Below, one piece after another: positions 11,585 to 19,162 of a DNA stretch of 64,000 nucleotides. The stretch covers positions 434,001-498,000 of the forward strand of contig NZ_JAPMLT010000002.1 of assembly GCF_026410385.1 (NCBI RefSeq). The letters run 5' to 3'. A program made the position numbers and the translations under genes. The DNA comes from Tumebacillus lacus. Lineage in GTDB: Bacteria; Bacillota; Bacilli; Tumebacillales; Tumebacillaceae. Below the pieces are notes generated by a model, which had not been told where the DNA came from, did no database searches, and saw nothing but the letters and a program-made list of their open reading frames with translations. Within the stretch, counting starts at the first letter, position 1; every line of letters begins with the position of its first letter.

Positions 11585-12124
11585 TTACGGTTGATACACT
11601 TCCGGTTTCAACACCCCGACGTACGGCAAGTTGCGGTAACGCTCTGCGTAGTCGAGGCCATACCCGACGATAAAGTGGTCCGGCACGGAAAACCCGAGAT
11701 AGTCTGCGGTGATCTCCGCCTTGCGCCGCTCCGGTTTGTCGAGCAGAGAGACGACCTTTACAGAAGCGGCCTTTCTCTGTTCGAGCAGATTTTTAAGGTA
11801 GGAAAGGGTCAAGCCGCTGTCGATGATGTCCTCGACGATCAGGACGTGACGGCCTTCAATGCTCTTGTCGAGGTCCTTCAGGATGCGTACGACCCCGGAG
11901 GATTCGGACGACTTGCCATAGCTGGAGACGGCCATGAAGTCGATCTCCACCAGCATGTCGATGCGTTTGACGAGCTCGGCCATGAACAAGCTGGCCCCTT
12001 TCAAAATACCGATGACGAGCAGATCCTGACCTTCATAATCGCGCGCGATCTCCGCGCCGATCTCACGGATTCTCGCATCGACCGCCTCTTCAGTAAAGAG
12101 AATCTCTTGCACATCTTGATGCAT
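11585..12124 (-). CDS. hpt: Hypoxanthine phosphoribosyltransferase
   Basis: Hpt salvages hypoxanthine (and guanine) to IMP/GMP with PRPP. The 179-residue protein contains LLVIGILKGASLFMAEL (about 35-51), the acidic PRPP-binding signature VLIVEDIIDSGLTLSYL (about 98-114) and VDFMAVSSYGKSSESSG-type loop residues, as expected for type I PRTases. The length is normal. It lies 15 bp after tilS; the tilS-hpt-ftsH order is widely conserved, and in B. subtilis TilS and HprT together regulate ftsH (known for that species, not shown here). Confidence 0.97.
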   Translation of the reverse strand: MHQDVQEILFTEEAVDARIREIGAEIARDYEGQDLLVIGILKGASLFMAELVKRIDMLVEIDFMAVSSYGKSSESSGVVRILKDLDKSIEGRHVLIVEDIIDSGLTLSYLKNLLEQRKAASVKVVSLLDKPERRKAEITADYLGFSVPDHFIVGYGLDYAERYRNLPYVGVLKPEVYQP

Positions 12125-12139
12125 GAATCACGGTACCCC

Positions 12140-13555
12140 CTAGGAGAGTTCTGTCGCCCGAATCACGAGCGTTCGCGCCGTGCGCGTGGTGACGGTCGCC
12201 TGCTGTCCGCGACGGATGCCGACGACCCAGGCGATCTCATCGCCAACGGTCAAAAGCGGCCAAACGGCGCGGCGGTGCTTGGGCACCTTGGCCTCGCCGA
12301 GGATGTCGCTGATCCGCCTGCTGCCGTTCATGCCGAACGGACGGACCTTGTCACCTTTCGTCCATGTGCGTATGTATATGCGGGAACCGGACAGATCATC
12401 AGCATCGAAATGCGCTTCCCAAGCGTCTTGCGGACGCTGTGGCACACCTTCCGTCACCGTCCACTCGAGCCGGATCGCACTCTCAGAGAGTTCGACCGCT
12501 CCGGGCACCGTGACGTCGATCGGTTCCAGCGGTAAAGCTGACAGGTGTGAAGACGACGCTTGTTTCCCGATGTACAGGAGGTCGTATTCACGCCAAGCGG
12601 TCAACCCTTCCGGCAAGGAGAGCTGGCTGCCGGGAGAACGGCTGTCCAAAAGCGATTGAACGCTCTCGACATGCGTGTGTTCCCACTGTTTGGTATGTCC
12701 GCACAGATAATATAATATTAGTGTAATTACTCGACGTTGTAAAGGAAGCGGCGTTACAGCGAGGCTTTTGGCTTCAATGCGGACGCGGTCTCCTTCCGGC
12801 TGTGCGACCCGGTCAAACTCCCGCTGTGCAAGGTCGTTCAGATACGCATCTTCTTCTCTAGCGATGTTCGCCAGTTGTGTCAACGCTGTTTTCACGCCCG
12901 GATTGTAGTCGCGGGCCAGTTCTGGCAAGAGGCGTATACGTATCTTATTTCGCAAGTACTTGGTTGATGCATTCGAACTGTCTTCCCGATGCAAAAGCTG
13001 CCGTTGACGGGCGTACGTCTCGATCTCGTTCCGCCAGACATCGAGCAGCGGCCGCACGATCTGACAGCCCTGTTCCGTCCGAGCGTACGGGATGCCGCCC
13101 AGTCCCTTCGTCGACGTGCCGCGCAAGATCCGCATCAGCACCGTCTCCGCCTGATCGTCCGCATGGTGGGCGGTGGCGATCGTCCGGGCCTGCACCCGCT
13201 GCGCCACACCGCTCAGAAACTCATACCGCAGCTCGCGGGCGGCCACCTGCGTGGACAGGCGGTGCTCCTCTGCATGGAGCCTGACGTTTTTTCGATCTGT
13301 GCAAAAAGGAATACGTTTCTGCGCACAAAGCGTTTCTACAAATAATGCATCCCGCTCCGACTCTTCCCCGCGCAGTCCGTGATCGAAATGCGCCACGACG
13401 ATCTCGCCCGGCACCCCGTCCTGCTCGCGAAGCGTCAGCAGCACGTTGAGCAGGACGACCGAATCGAGACCGCCCGACACGGCGACGACCGTCGTCTCGC
13501 CTTTCGCGAACAGGTGCTGCTCACGAATGGTTTCGCGTACCCGTTGCTCGATCAC
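12140..13555 (-). CDS. tilS: tRNA(Ile)-lysidine synthetase
   Basis: TilS uses ATP and lysine to modify C34 of the tRNA-Ile that reads AUA codons, an essential cytoplasmic reaction. The 471-residue protein has the PP-loop motif VAVSGGLDSVVLL (about 24-36), then HFDHGLRG, TAHHADDQAETVLMRILRG (family signature) and the C-terminal TilS domain ending KVPKHRRAVWPLLTVGDEIAWVVG. The start is GTG at 13555 with GGGAGGG upstream. Its first 35 bp overlap the end of the upstream ThrE-type gene, so translation is probably coupled. Confidence 0.95.
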   Translation of the reverse strand: MIEQRVRETIREQHLFAKGETTVVAVSGGLDSVVLLNVLLTLREQDGVPGEIVVAHFDHGLRGEESERDALFVETLCAQKRIPFCTDRKNVRLHAEEHRLSTQVAARELRYEFLSGVAQRVQARTIATAHHADDQAETVLMRILRGTSTKGLGGIPYARTEQGCQIVRPLLDVWRNEIETYARQRQLLHREDSSNASTKYLRNKIRIRLLPELARDYNPGVKTALTQLANIAREEDAYLNDLAQREFDRVAQPEGDRVRIEAKSLAVTPLPLQRRVITLILYYLCGHTKQWEHTHVESVQSLLDSRSPGSQLSLPEGLTAWREYDLLYIGKQASSSHLSALPLEPIDVTVPGAVELSESAIRLEWTVTEGVPQRPQDAWEAHFDADDLSGSRIYIRTWTKGDKVRPFGMNGSRRISDILGEAKVPKHRRAVWPLLTVGDEIAWVVGIRRGQQATVTTRTARTLVIRATELS

Positions 13556-14003
13556 TCCGCGCCCTCCCTGTCATCCGCACCAGCGTGCCGCCGAGCAAGA
13601 GCCCGGCGGAGATGGCGGCTGCGATCAAGATCGTCTCCGCCCCGCGCACGATGCCAAACATTTCATTGCCCATCACAAACTCGCGCATCGTCGCGTACGC
13701 CTTTGACCCCGGCACGAGCGGCACGATGCCGCCGACCACAAACACCGTCACCGGCATCCGCACCCGGCGGGCGAGAAACTCGCTGACCATCGCCACAAAC
13801 ATTCCGCCGATAAACGCCGACGCGACGGACGCCACGCCGAGCCGCGAGACAAACTCCTGCACCAGCCACGCCCCCGTGCCGACCAGCCCGACAAGGACCA
13901 GCGCTTTTTTCGGCACCTGATAGAGCACCGCGTAGCAGTAGGTCGCAGCAAATCCGGCGACGGCGAGCAGCAAGTCCCGCCATGTGAAAAACGTCTCATT
14001 CAT
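13521..14003 (-). CDS. Threonine/serine exporter family membrane protein, small subunit
   Basis: This 160-residue protein has four or five hydrophobic segments and the motif GGIVPLVPGSKAYATMREFVMG, typical of the short ThrE_2/YjjB-type half. Such proteins pair with a larger ThrE/YjjP-type protein to export small amino acids or dicarboxylates; the substrate here is unknown. The true start is ATG at 14003, overlapping the partner's stop by 4 bp (ATGA); the upstream extension of the frame is a shadow of the partner gene. The pair is inserted between yabT and tilS, which are adjacent in B. subtilis. Confidence 0.85.
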   Translation of the reverse strand: MNETFFTWRDLLLAVAGFAATYCYAVLYQVPKKALVLVGLVGTGAWLVQEFVSRLGVASVASAFIGGMFVAMVSEFLARRVRMPVTVFVVGGIVPLVPGSKAYATMREFVMGNEMFGIVRGAETILIAAAISAGLLLGGTLVRMTGRARSDRATGTRNHS

Positions 14004-14776
14004 TGGATCACCACCCCGCGCAACGCGACGGTCAGCACCAGCGCGACCGCGACGGCGATCGCAAACGCGGTCAACGCCGCATCGGCCGCCCGCGCCACGC
14101 CGGAGAGGAGCTCGCCGGCCATCAGGTCGCGCACCGAGTTGGTGACCGCGACGCCCGGCACCAGCGGGATCACCGCGCCGAGGATCGCCGCTTCCGTATG
14201 GGTGGCAAACGAGTATTTGACCCCGATTACCGCCATCACCACGCCGACCAGCGCGGCAAAGAACGTACGCAGAAACGTCGGCATCCGGTCGCCGATCATC
14301 CCCCACGCCGAGTTGCTCAGCCAGCCGCAGACCGCGCCGACGAGAAATTCCGGCAGCGAACCGCCAAACAACACCGCGAAAGCCCCCGACGAGACGGCGG
14401 CGGCGAGGTGCTGGTAGCGAAGCCGATATGTATAGGGTACGCGGTCGATCCGATTGAGCTCCACCGCCAGATCGGCGAGCGTCACCGTCCCGCTCGCACA
14501 GCGGCGGGAGAGGTCGTTGACCTCGTGGACTTTGCTCAGATTGATCGTCGATGTCCCGGTGATCCGCAGCATCCGCGTCTTTTCACGCTCGCTGTCGGCC
14601 ATCGAGACAAACAGGCCGGTCGGCGTCGCGAAACTGTGAACGGTGCGGCACCCGAACGATTGGCCGATGCGGACGATCGTCTCTTCCACCCGCGACGTTT
14701 CCGCGCCGTTTTTCAGCATGACGCTGCCGGCGCGCAGGCACAATTCCAGCACTTGTTCCAGACTGCTCTCATTCAT
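14000..14776 (-). CDS. Threonine/serine exporter family membrane protein, large subunit (DUF1212)
   Basis: This ~258-residue protein begins with a soluble region LCLRAGSVMLKNGAETSRVEETI and HSFATPTGLFVSMAD, the N-terminal signature of ThrE/YjjP proteins. Five hydrophobic segments follow, with the repeated family motif GAVIPLVPGVAVTNSVRDLMAGELLSG. It forms the large half of a split ThrE exporter with the overlapping next gene. ATG at 14776 is chosen because AGGATGG lies 8 nt upstream; an ATG 12 bp earlier lies inside that ribosome site. It lies 74 bp after yabT. The transported compound cannot be told from sequence. Confidence 0.87.
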   Translation of the reverse strand: MNESSLEQVLELCLRAGSVMLKNGAETSRVEETIVRIGQSFGCRTVHSFATPTGLFVSMADSEREKTRMLRITGTSTINLSKVHEVNDLSRRCASGTVTLADLAVELNRIDRVPYTYRLRYQHLAAAVSSGAFAVLFGGSLPEFLVGAVCGWLSNSAWGMIGDRMPTFLRTFFAALVGVVMAVIGVKYSFATHTEAAILGAVIPLVPGVAVTNSVRDLMAGELLSGVARAADAALTAFAIAVAVALVLTVALRGVVIQ

Positions 14777-14850
14777 TGTGGGTTCCATCCTTCAGCGACT
14801 GTGAGAGTTCTTCTGTTTCAGTTTCGCGTCCCGACCTGTGCATCCCTTCC

Positions 14851-15777
14851 TCAACGGAAGAGGACAAATTGACAAAATACCAACATCAGCACCAAACCCG
14901 ATCCGACAACCAGCCAATCGGTCCAATCGCGCGGCTTGCGGCGTACCTTTTCCTTTTGCTCCAGTCGCACGCCAGCCTTGACCAGCGGGAGAAGTTCCTG
15001 ACGAAAGGCGGAGATCGTCCGAACCCGCCCGTCGAACACGCCTTGGAGCAACCCGCGCCAGTCGGCTAGCCGGGCATCGCTGCTCACCGCCTGCCGCAAT
15101 CGCGACCCGTTCGGCACGCCGCTCTCCGTCAATGCTTTGCGCAGGTCGGGAGCGAGCAGGGCGATAGCGAGCATGGCGAGGGCAAATACATCATAGTCCT
15201 CCTCCGCCATGCGGCTGCCCCGCCCCCACCACGCGCGGTCGTACCATTCCGTATATTCCTTCACCCCGCGCCCAAACGGGGTCACGCCGCCAAAGTCGAC
15301 CAAGCGGACGGCTCCTCTCGCTTCCTCAACGAGACAATTTTCCGCCTTCAGATCGCCAAACGCATTACCGGTCTCATGCAGCCGCTCTAGATAGGTGCAG
15401 AGTTGGAGCAGCAACACCGGTGTCCAGTGCCGGCCGCGCCGATCCAGAAAAGCGGGCAGAGTGGTGCCGCGCACCAACTCCATCACGAGGAAAAACTGCT
15501 TTTGACCGCCGACCTGTACATCATCCAGATCAAACACGCGGGGCCCGAGGTCCGCACCCCGGGCCACCTCGGACAACCGCTTCAAGATCTTGTGCTCCAG
15601 CGCGAGGCCCGACGAGAGCGGCGCCGCTTTCAACGCCAGCGTCTGCCCGCTGCTGTCGGTGACGCGGTACACCTCGCCGTTCGCGCCCCGTCCGAGCAGT
15701 CCTTCCACCGTGTAGCGGCGTTTGTGCCACAGTCCGGTGACCGTCTGGCCAGGCCGAAAGAGCAGATCAGACGACAT
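14851..15777 (-). CDS. yabT: Membrane-anchored Ser/Thr protein kinase, YabT-like
   Basis: This 308-residue Hanks-type kinase has the glycine loop LGRGANGEVY (about 28-37), the ATP-binding Lys in LALKAAP (about 50), the catalytic loop FGDLKAEN (HRD replaced by FGD, catalytic Asp kept), and DFG in RLVDFGGVTPFG. The C-terminus has one membrane segment (about 287-306, WLVVGSGLVLMLVFCQFVLF) after a basic stretch, the YabT layout. YabT of B. subtilis phosphorylates RecA and AbrB and is DNA-activated (known there). Its start overlaps yabS by 11 bp, and its position after yabS in the spoIIE-tilS neighbourhood supports orthology. Confidence 0.88.
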   Translation of the reverse strand: MSSDLLFRPGQTVTGLWHKRRYTVEGLLGRGANGEVYRVTDSSGQTLALKAAPLSSGLALEHKILKRLSEVARGADLGPRVFDLDDVQVGGQKQFFLVMELVRGTTLPAFLDRRGRHWTPVLLLQLCTYLERLHETGNAFGDLKAENCLVEEARGAVRLVDFGGVTPFGRGVKEYTEWYDRAWWGRGSRMAEEDYDVFALAMLAIALLAPDLRKALTESGVPNGSRLRQAVSSDARLADWRGLLQGVFDGRVRTISAFRQELLPLVKAGVRLEQKEKVRRKPRDWTDWLVVGSGLVLMLVFCQFVLFR

Positions 15778-16513
15778 AGGCGGACATGTCGCCGTCGTGC
15801 TCGTCGTGTTTTTGCACAGGGCGCGAAGGGGTATGGCTGCCTGCGATCAACAGCTGCGTCGCCCGTTCAATCGCCGGTCCAGTCGGGGTGCCGCCGCCTG
15901 CTCGCAGCGAGTTGGACAGGCCGCTGAGGTCGGGGGCGTGGCTGAACTCCGAGATCACTTGCACATCCTCCCCGTGGGCACCCGGGAACGTGAGGAGCGC
16001 CACTTGATGCATCCCTTTGCGCACGTCGAGCCCGATCTGCAGATCGCGAATCGCCTCGCGCACCGTCGGCAGTTTGTCGTGCATCGAGGCGGACGTGTCG
16101 ACGGCGAGCACGAGATGGAGCGCCGCTTCGTCGCTCATCCGGTCGACCAGCTCCGCGACTTCGCCGCGCTTCTCCGGCGGCAGGCCTTCGCTGTCTGTGC
16201 CGACGAGCTGTTTGAGCTCGCGGTTGACCACCTGCTGGATCGTCATCTGCATCGTATGCTGGGTCATCATGTGCATCGTCATCGCCAGCTGTTTGGCGGC
16301 GACGATCCGGCTCATGCCGCCGCCGTGTTCGGCGATCGCCTCGACCTCCTGCCGACCCGCCGAACGCAGGTCGCCGCCGTCGACGATCCCGATCACGTTG
16401 ACCGCGATCCCTTGTTTGCGCGCATACACCGCCGCTTGCACCGGATCGCTGCCTTTATTGGAACATCCGTCGGTGATCAAAAGAATCTGCTTCATCGTCA
16501 CTTTCTGGAACAT
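15767..16513 (-). CDS. yabS: von Willebrand factor A-type protein, YabS-like
   Basis: This 248-residue cytoplasmic protein has a vWA fold with a MIDAS signature DTSAS at about 139-143 and GGGTPTGPAI near 215. A first segment, ILLITDGCSNKGSDP (about 10-24), also resembles vWA metal-site sequence, so the protein may hold two vWA-like halves joined by a Met/Gln-rich helix (MTMHMMTQHTMQMT). The ATG at 16513 has GGAGGGG 8 nt upstream. YabS lies between spoIIE and yabT in B. subtilis; its role is not well established. Here it leads the yabS-yabT-thrE-thrE-tilS-hpt-ftsH transcription unit. Confidence 0.85.
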   Translation of the reverse strand: MFQKVTMKQILLITDGCSNKGSDPVQAAVYARKQGIAVNVIGIVDGGDLRSAGRQEVEAIAEHGGGMSRIVAAKQLAMTMHMMTQHTMQMTIQQVVNRELKQLVGTDSEGLPPEKRGEVAELVDRMSDEAALHLVLAVDTSASMHDKLPTVREAIRDLQIGLDVRKGMHQVALLTFPGAHGEDVQVISEFSHAPDLSGLSNSLRAGGGTPTGPAIERATQLLIAGSHTPSRPVQKHDEHDGDMSAYVV

Positions 16514-16680
16514 CGTGTCACCCCTCCAGTTTCAGCCCACAGGTGGGTCTAGTTACCATCTAGTATCGCCGGGAGCAGAAGTAGATAATCAAGGGGAGAC
16601 AATTTTAAAGCGTTTTAAGAGGAAACGGAGAATATCGACGATGTGTGATAAAATGACCTCGTAGACGGTCATCTACAACC

Positions 16681-16723
16681 AAAGAAAAACACCTGCCGCG
16701 ACTCGTTCCGGCAGGTGTTTTTT
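16681..16723. terminator. Bidirectional-looking terminator after the GNAT gene
   Basis: CACCTGCCG (16690-16698) pairs with CGGCAGGTG (16709-16717). A run of T follows on the plus strand (16718-16723) and an A-rich run precedes it, so it can act on both strands. Its clear client is the minus-strand GNAT gene ending at 16730. The interval 16514-16680 holds the yabS leader; I see no confident promoter in it. Confidence 0.85.
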
Positions 16724-16729
16724 CATTTC

Positions 16730-17614
16730 CTATTTCCCGACCTGTTTCCCATCAATCTCATAGTAATCGATCCCCGACGTTACGCGGTAGCCGTTCGACT
16801 CGTACAGGCCGAGCGCGCCTTTGTTCTCCACGGCGACTTCGAGGGCAAACTCCTGATAGCCTTTCGCCGCATAGTCCCGGATCATCCGCGCCAAAAACTC
16901 GCGGCCGTAGCCTTTGCCTTGATACTCCGGGATCACGCAAAATCCGTACACCCAGACGACGCCGCCTTCCGAGTGGTCGACGTTCATGCGGCCGATGCGG
17001 ACACCGTCCACCTCGGCGACGAGCAACGAGTAGCCTTCCTTGCCAAACTTCCGCTCCGTCGCCTCCACCATCGAGTCCAGCGGCAAGCCAAAGCACACAT
17101 GCGTCATCCGCCCGAGTTCCGGCGCATCTTCCGGCGTCGCCTCCCGAATGAACAGTTTGTCGGTCGCTTCCGGCAGCGGCGCGTCTTTTTCGCGCTCCAT
17201 TTTATATTCGGAGTTTTTATACGACGCCCCGGTCGACAGCGCCCATGCTTTCCCCGACTGCGATCCTTCCGACACGATCCAGATCAGGTTCAACTCGCCG
17301 CGCCGCGCGACCTCTTCCTTCGCCGCCGCATACAACGCCGAGAAGATGCCTTTGCGACGATGATCGGGATGCACCATGCCGCTGATCTCGATCTCCCAGG
17401 CATTAAAATGATACAGAGCAAAAAACCCGACCAATCGTCCCGCTTCATAATAAAGAAAATCATCGGTCCGCTCACCCGGCCGCGTCTTCAGCATGTCCCA
17501 ATTCAATTTCAACTCGATCCCGTCATGCCCCTCGCACAACGTCGCCAACTCCCGGATCAGAGCCACTTCCTCGGCCGACAAAGCCTTTCGTTCCACCACT
17601 CCATGAATTGCCAC
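16730..17614 (-). CDS. GNAT N-acetyltransferase with two tandem GNAT domains
   Basis: This 294-residue protein has an N-terminal GNAT half with ISGMVHPDHRRKGIFSALY (acetyl-CoA loop, about 78-96) and a C-terminal half from about residue 150 (LFIREATPEDAPEL) with VYGFCVIPEYQGKGYGREFL (about 225-244) and ALEVAVENKGALGLYESNGY. The second half has the better Q/RxxGxG/A-type acetyl-CoA site. The start is GTG at 17614 with AAGGGGG upstream. It is 19 bp downstream of an MFS gene and probably co-transcribed. The pair separates spoIIE from yabS, unlike B. subtilis. The substrate is unknown; a resistance or detoxification role is possible. Confidence 0.85.
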   Translation of the reverse strand: MAIHGVVERKALSAEEVALIRELATLCEGHDGIELKLNWDMLKTRPGERTDDFLYYEAGRLVGFFALYHFNAWEIEISGMVHPDHRRKGIFSALYAAAKEEVARRGELNLIWIVSEGSQSGKAWALSTGASYKNSEYKMEREKDAPLPEATDKLFIREATPEDAPELGRMTHVCFGLPLDSMVEATERKFGKEGYSLLVAEVDGVRIGRMNVDHSEGGVVWVYGFCVIPEYQGKGYGREFLARMIRDYAAKGYQEFALEVAVENKGALGLYESNGYRVTSGIDYYEIDGKQVGK

Positions 17615-17633
17615 TCCACAAAAACCCCCTTCT

Positions 17634-18917
17634 TTATTGAAACTGGCGAATCGGCTTCAGCGTCAGCATCAGCGCCGCCATCACCAAGATCACCGTGCCT
17701 TCCAAGATCATCGTCGTCAAGCCCCCGATGCGCTCCGCCAGCCAGCCGGCCAGCAGATACCCGAGCGGCATCAGAGCAAACGACCCCAGCATGTCGAGGC
17801 TCATCACCCGGCCAAACGCTTCCGCCGGGATCAGCTCTTGCAGGCTGCCTTCCCATACCAGACCGAACAGCATGATCCCCGCTCCGCTCAACGCACTGAG
17901 CGCAATCAATCCGGGCAGCCAATCCACCACGCCCATCAAGAGCAGAGCCAACCCGGTCATTCCGGTACCACTATATGCCATTATACCTCTGTTTTTCCAA
18001 ACGGCGCGACGACCAAATAAAAACGCCATCATCAGCGCCCCAAGCCCTGACGCCGAGATGATCAAGCCGTACGCATACGGCTCCCAGCCCAGATGCACTT
18101 TGACCAGCCACGGCAACAGCACGGCGAGCACCCCGCCGGAAAACACATTGACAAAGCCAAAGCAGAGGATCGTCATCCACAGCCACGCGTGTTTGCGGAT
18201 CTCCCGATAGCCGCCGAGCAGGTCGTCCCGATAGGCGCGAATTCCTCCGGCGCGCTTTTCCTCCGCCCGCACCGTCTTGGGCAGTTTGAGCAGCAGCAGC
18301 CCGCCGATCGACGCGAGAAACGTCAGCGAATCAAATCCGAGCCCCACCGTCGCCGTCGTCACCCCGAGCATCAGACCGCCGAGGGACGGCCCGATCAGCT
18401 GCGCGACCTGCGAGCTGGACTGGGTGAGCGAATTGGCTGCGTTGCGGATATCGGGCGTGAACACCTGCGCCCGCACCGCGCCGTACGCCGGCAGGAAGAT
18501 CGCCGAGCACGCCCCCATCACCGCGCCAAACGCATAGAGCATCGGCAAGGTCAGCATGTCGAGCGCACTGAGCACCGTCAACACCCCCATCGCCGCAAAC
18601 CGCACCACATCGGTGAGGATCATCAGCCGCACCCGGTCGGTGCGGTCGACGAGCAGACCCGCGAACGGGAGCAGGATCACCTGCGGCAACATGATCAGCA
18701 TCATCATCGTGCCCATCGCCATCGTCGAGGCGGACACTTCGTACACGATCAAAGGCAATAAAAAATGCAGCAGGACGTCGCCAAATCGGGACAACGTCTG
18801 CCCCGTCCAAAGCGCAGTAAAGTTTCGCGATACCCGGAGCGGCGCGAAGATTCCCGTGTGCGTCGGTTGCGCCGATTGCACAGGTGCCGAAGCCGAAGCA
18901 TCCGTTTGCGTATTCAT
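17634..18917 (-). CDS. MFS transporter (drug/siderophore exporter type)
   Basis: This 427-residue membrane protein has about 12 hydrophobic segments. The N-terminal segment NFTALWTGQTLSRFGDVLLHFLLPL is typical of the MFS_3/EntS-like branch, and the A-loop motif appears as GLLVDRTDRVRLMILTDV (about 86-103). The first 25 residues are a Ser/Ala/Thr-rich cytoplasmic tail. AAAGGAGAA precedes the ATG at 18917. It is likely a proton-driven exporter of a small lipophilic compound, paired with the downstream GNAT gene. The interval 18918-19085 has no gene that I can support. Confidence 0.88.
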   Translation of the reverse strand: MNTQTDASASAPVQSAQPTHTGIFAPLRVSRNFTALWTGQTLSRFGDVLLHFLLPLIVYEVSASTMAMGTMMMLIMLPQVILLPFAGLLVDRTDRVRLMILTDVVRFAAMGVLTVLSALDMLTLPMLYAFGAVMGACSAIFLPAYGAVRAQVFTPDIRNAANSLTQSSSQVAQLIGPSLGGLMLGVTTATVGLGFDSLTFLASIGGLLLLKLPKTVRAEEKRAGGIRAYRDDLLGGYREIRKHAWLWMTILCFGFVNVFSGGVLAVLLPWLVKVHLGWEPYAYGLIISASGLGALMMAFLFGRRAVWKNRGIMAYSGTGMTGLALLLMGVVDWLPGLIALSALSGAGIMLFGLVWEGSLQELIPAEAFGRVMSLDMLGSFALMPLGYLLAGWLAERIGGLTTMILEGTVILVMAALMLTLKPIRQFQ

Positions 18918-19085
18918 AGATACAATTCTCCTTTTGTGTCATCTATTACTCTTAACAGTTTCCTGCTAACCCGAGCAGAATCCTGCTCCCATCTGTCCGA
19001 TTCGCACAACAAATTGCGCATCCGCACTCAAAAGCCGTCTCCCGTGTCTGCCTGTCTCAGCGAAGCGCCCCCTCTTCCCGACAGA

Positions 19086-19122
19086 CACAAAAAAGCCGTG
19101 CCCCACGCCCGGACACGGCTTT
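19086..19122 (-). terminator. Terminator of spoIIE
   Basis: AAAGCCGTG (19092-19100) pairs with CACGGCTTT (19114-19122) around a 13-nt loop. On the minus strand it is followed by a T-rich stretch. It is 40 bp past the spoIIE stop. Confidence 0.88.
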
Positions 19123-19162
19123 GCCCCCCTGTTTGTGCTCTTCTCTCTCCGTATCCTCTTCT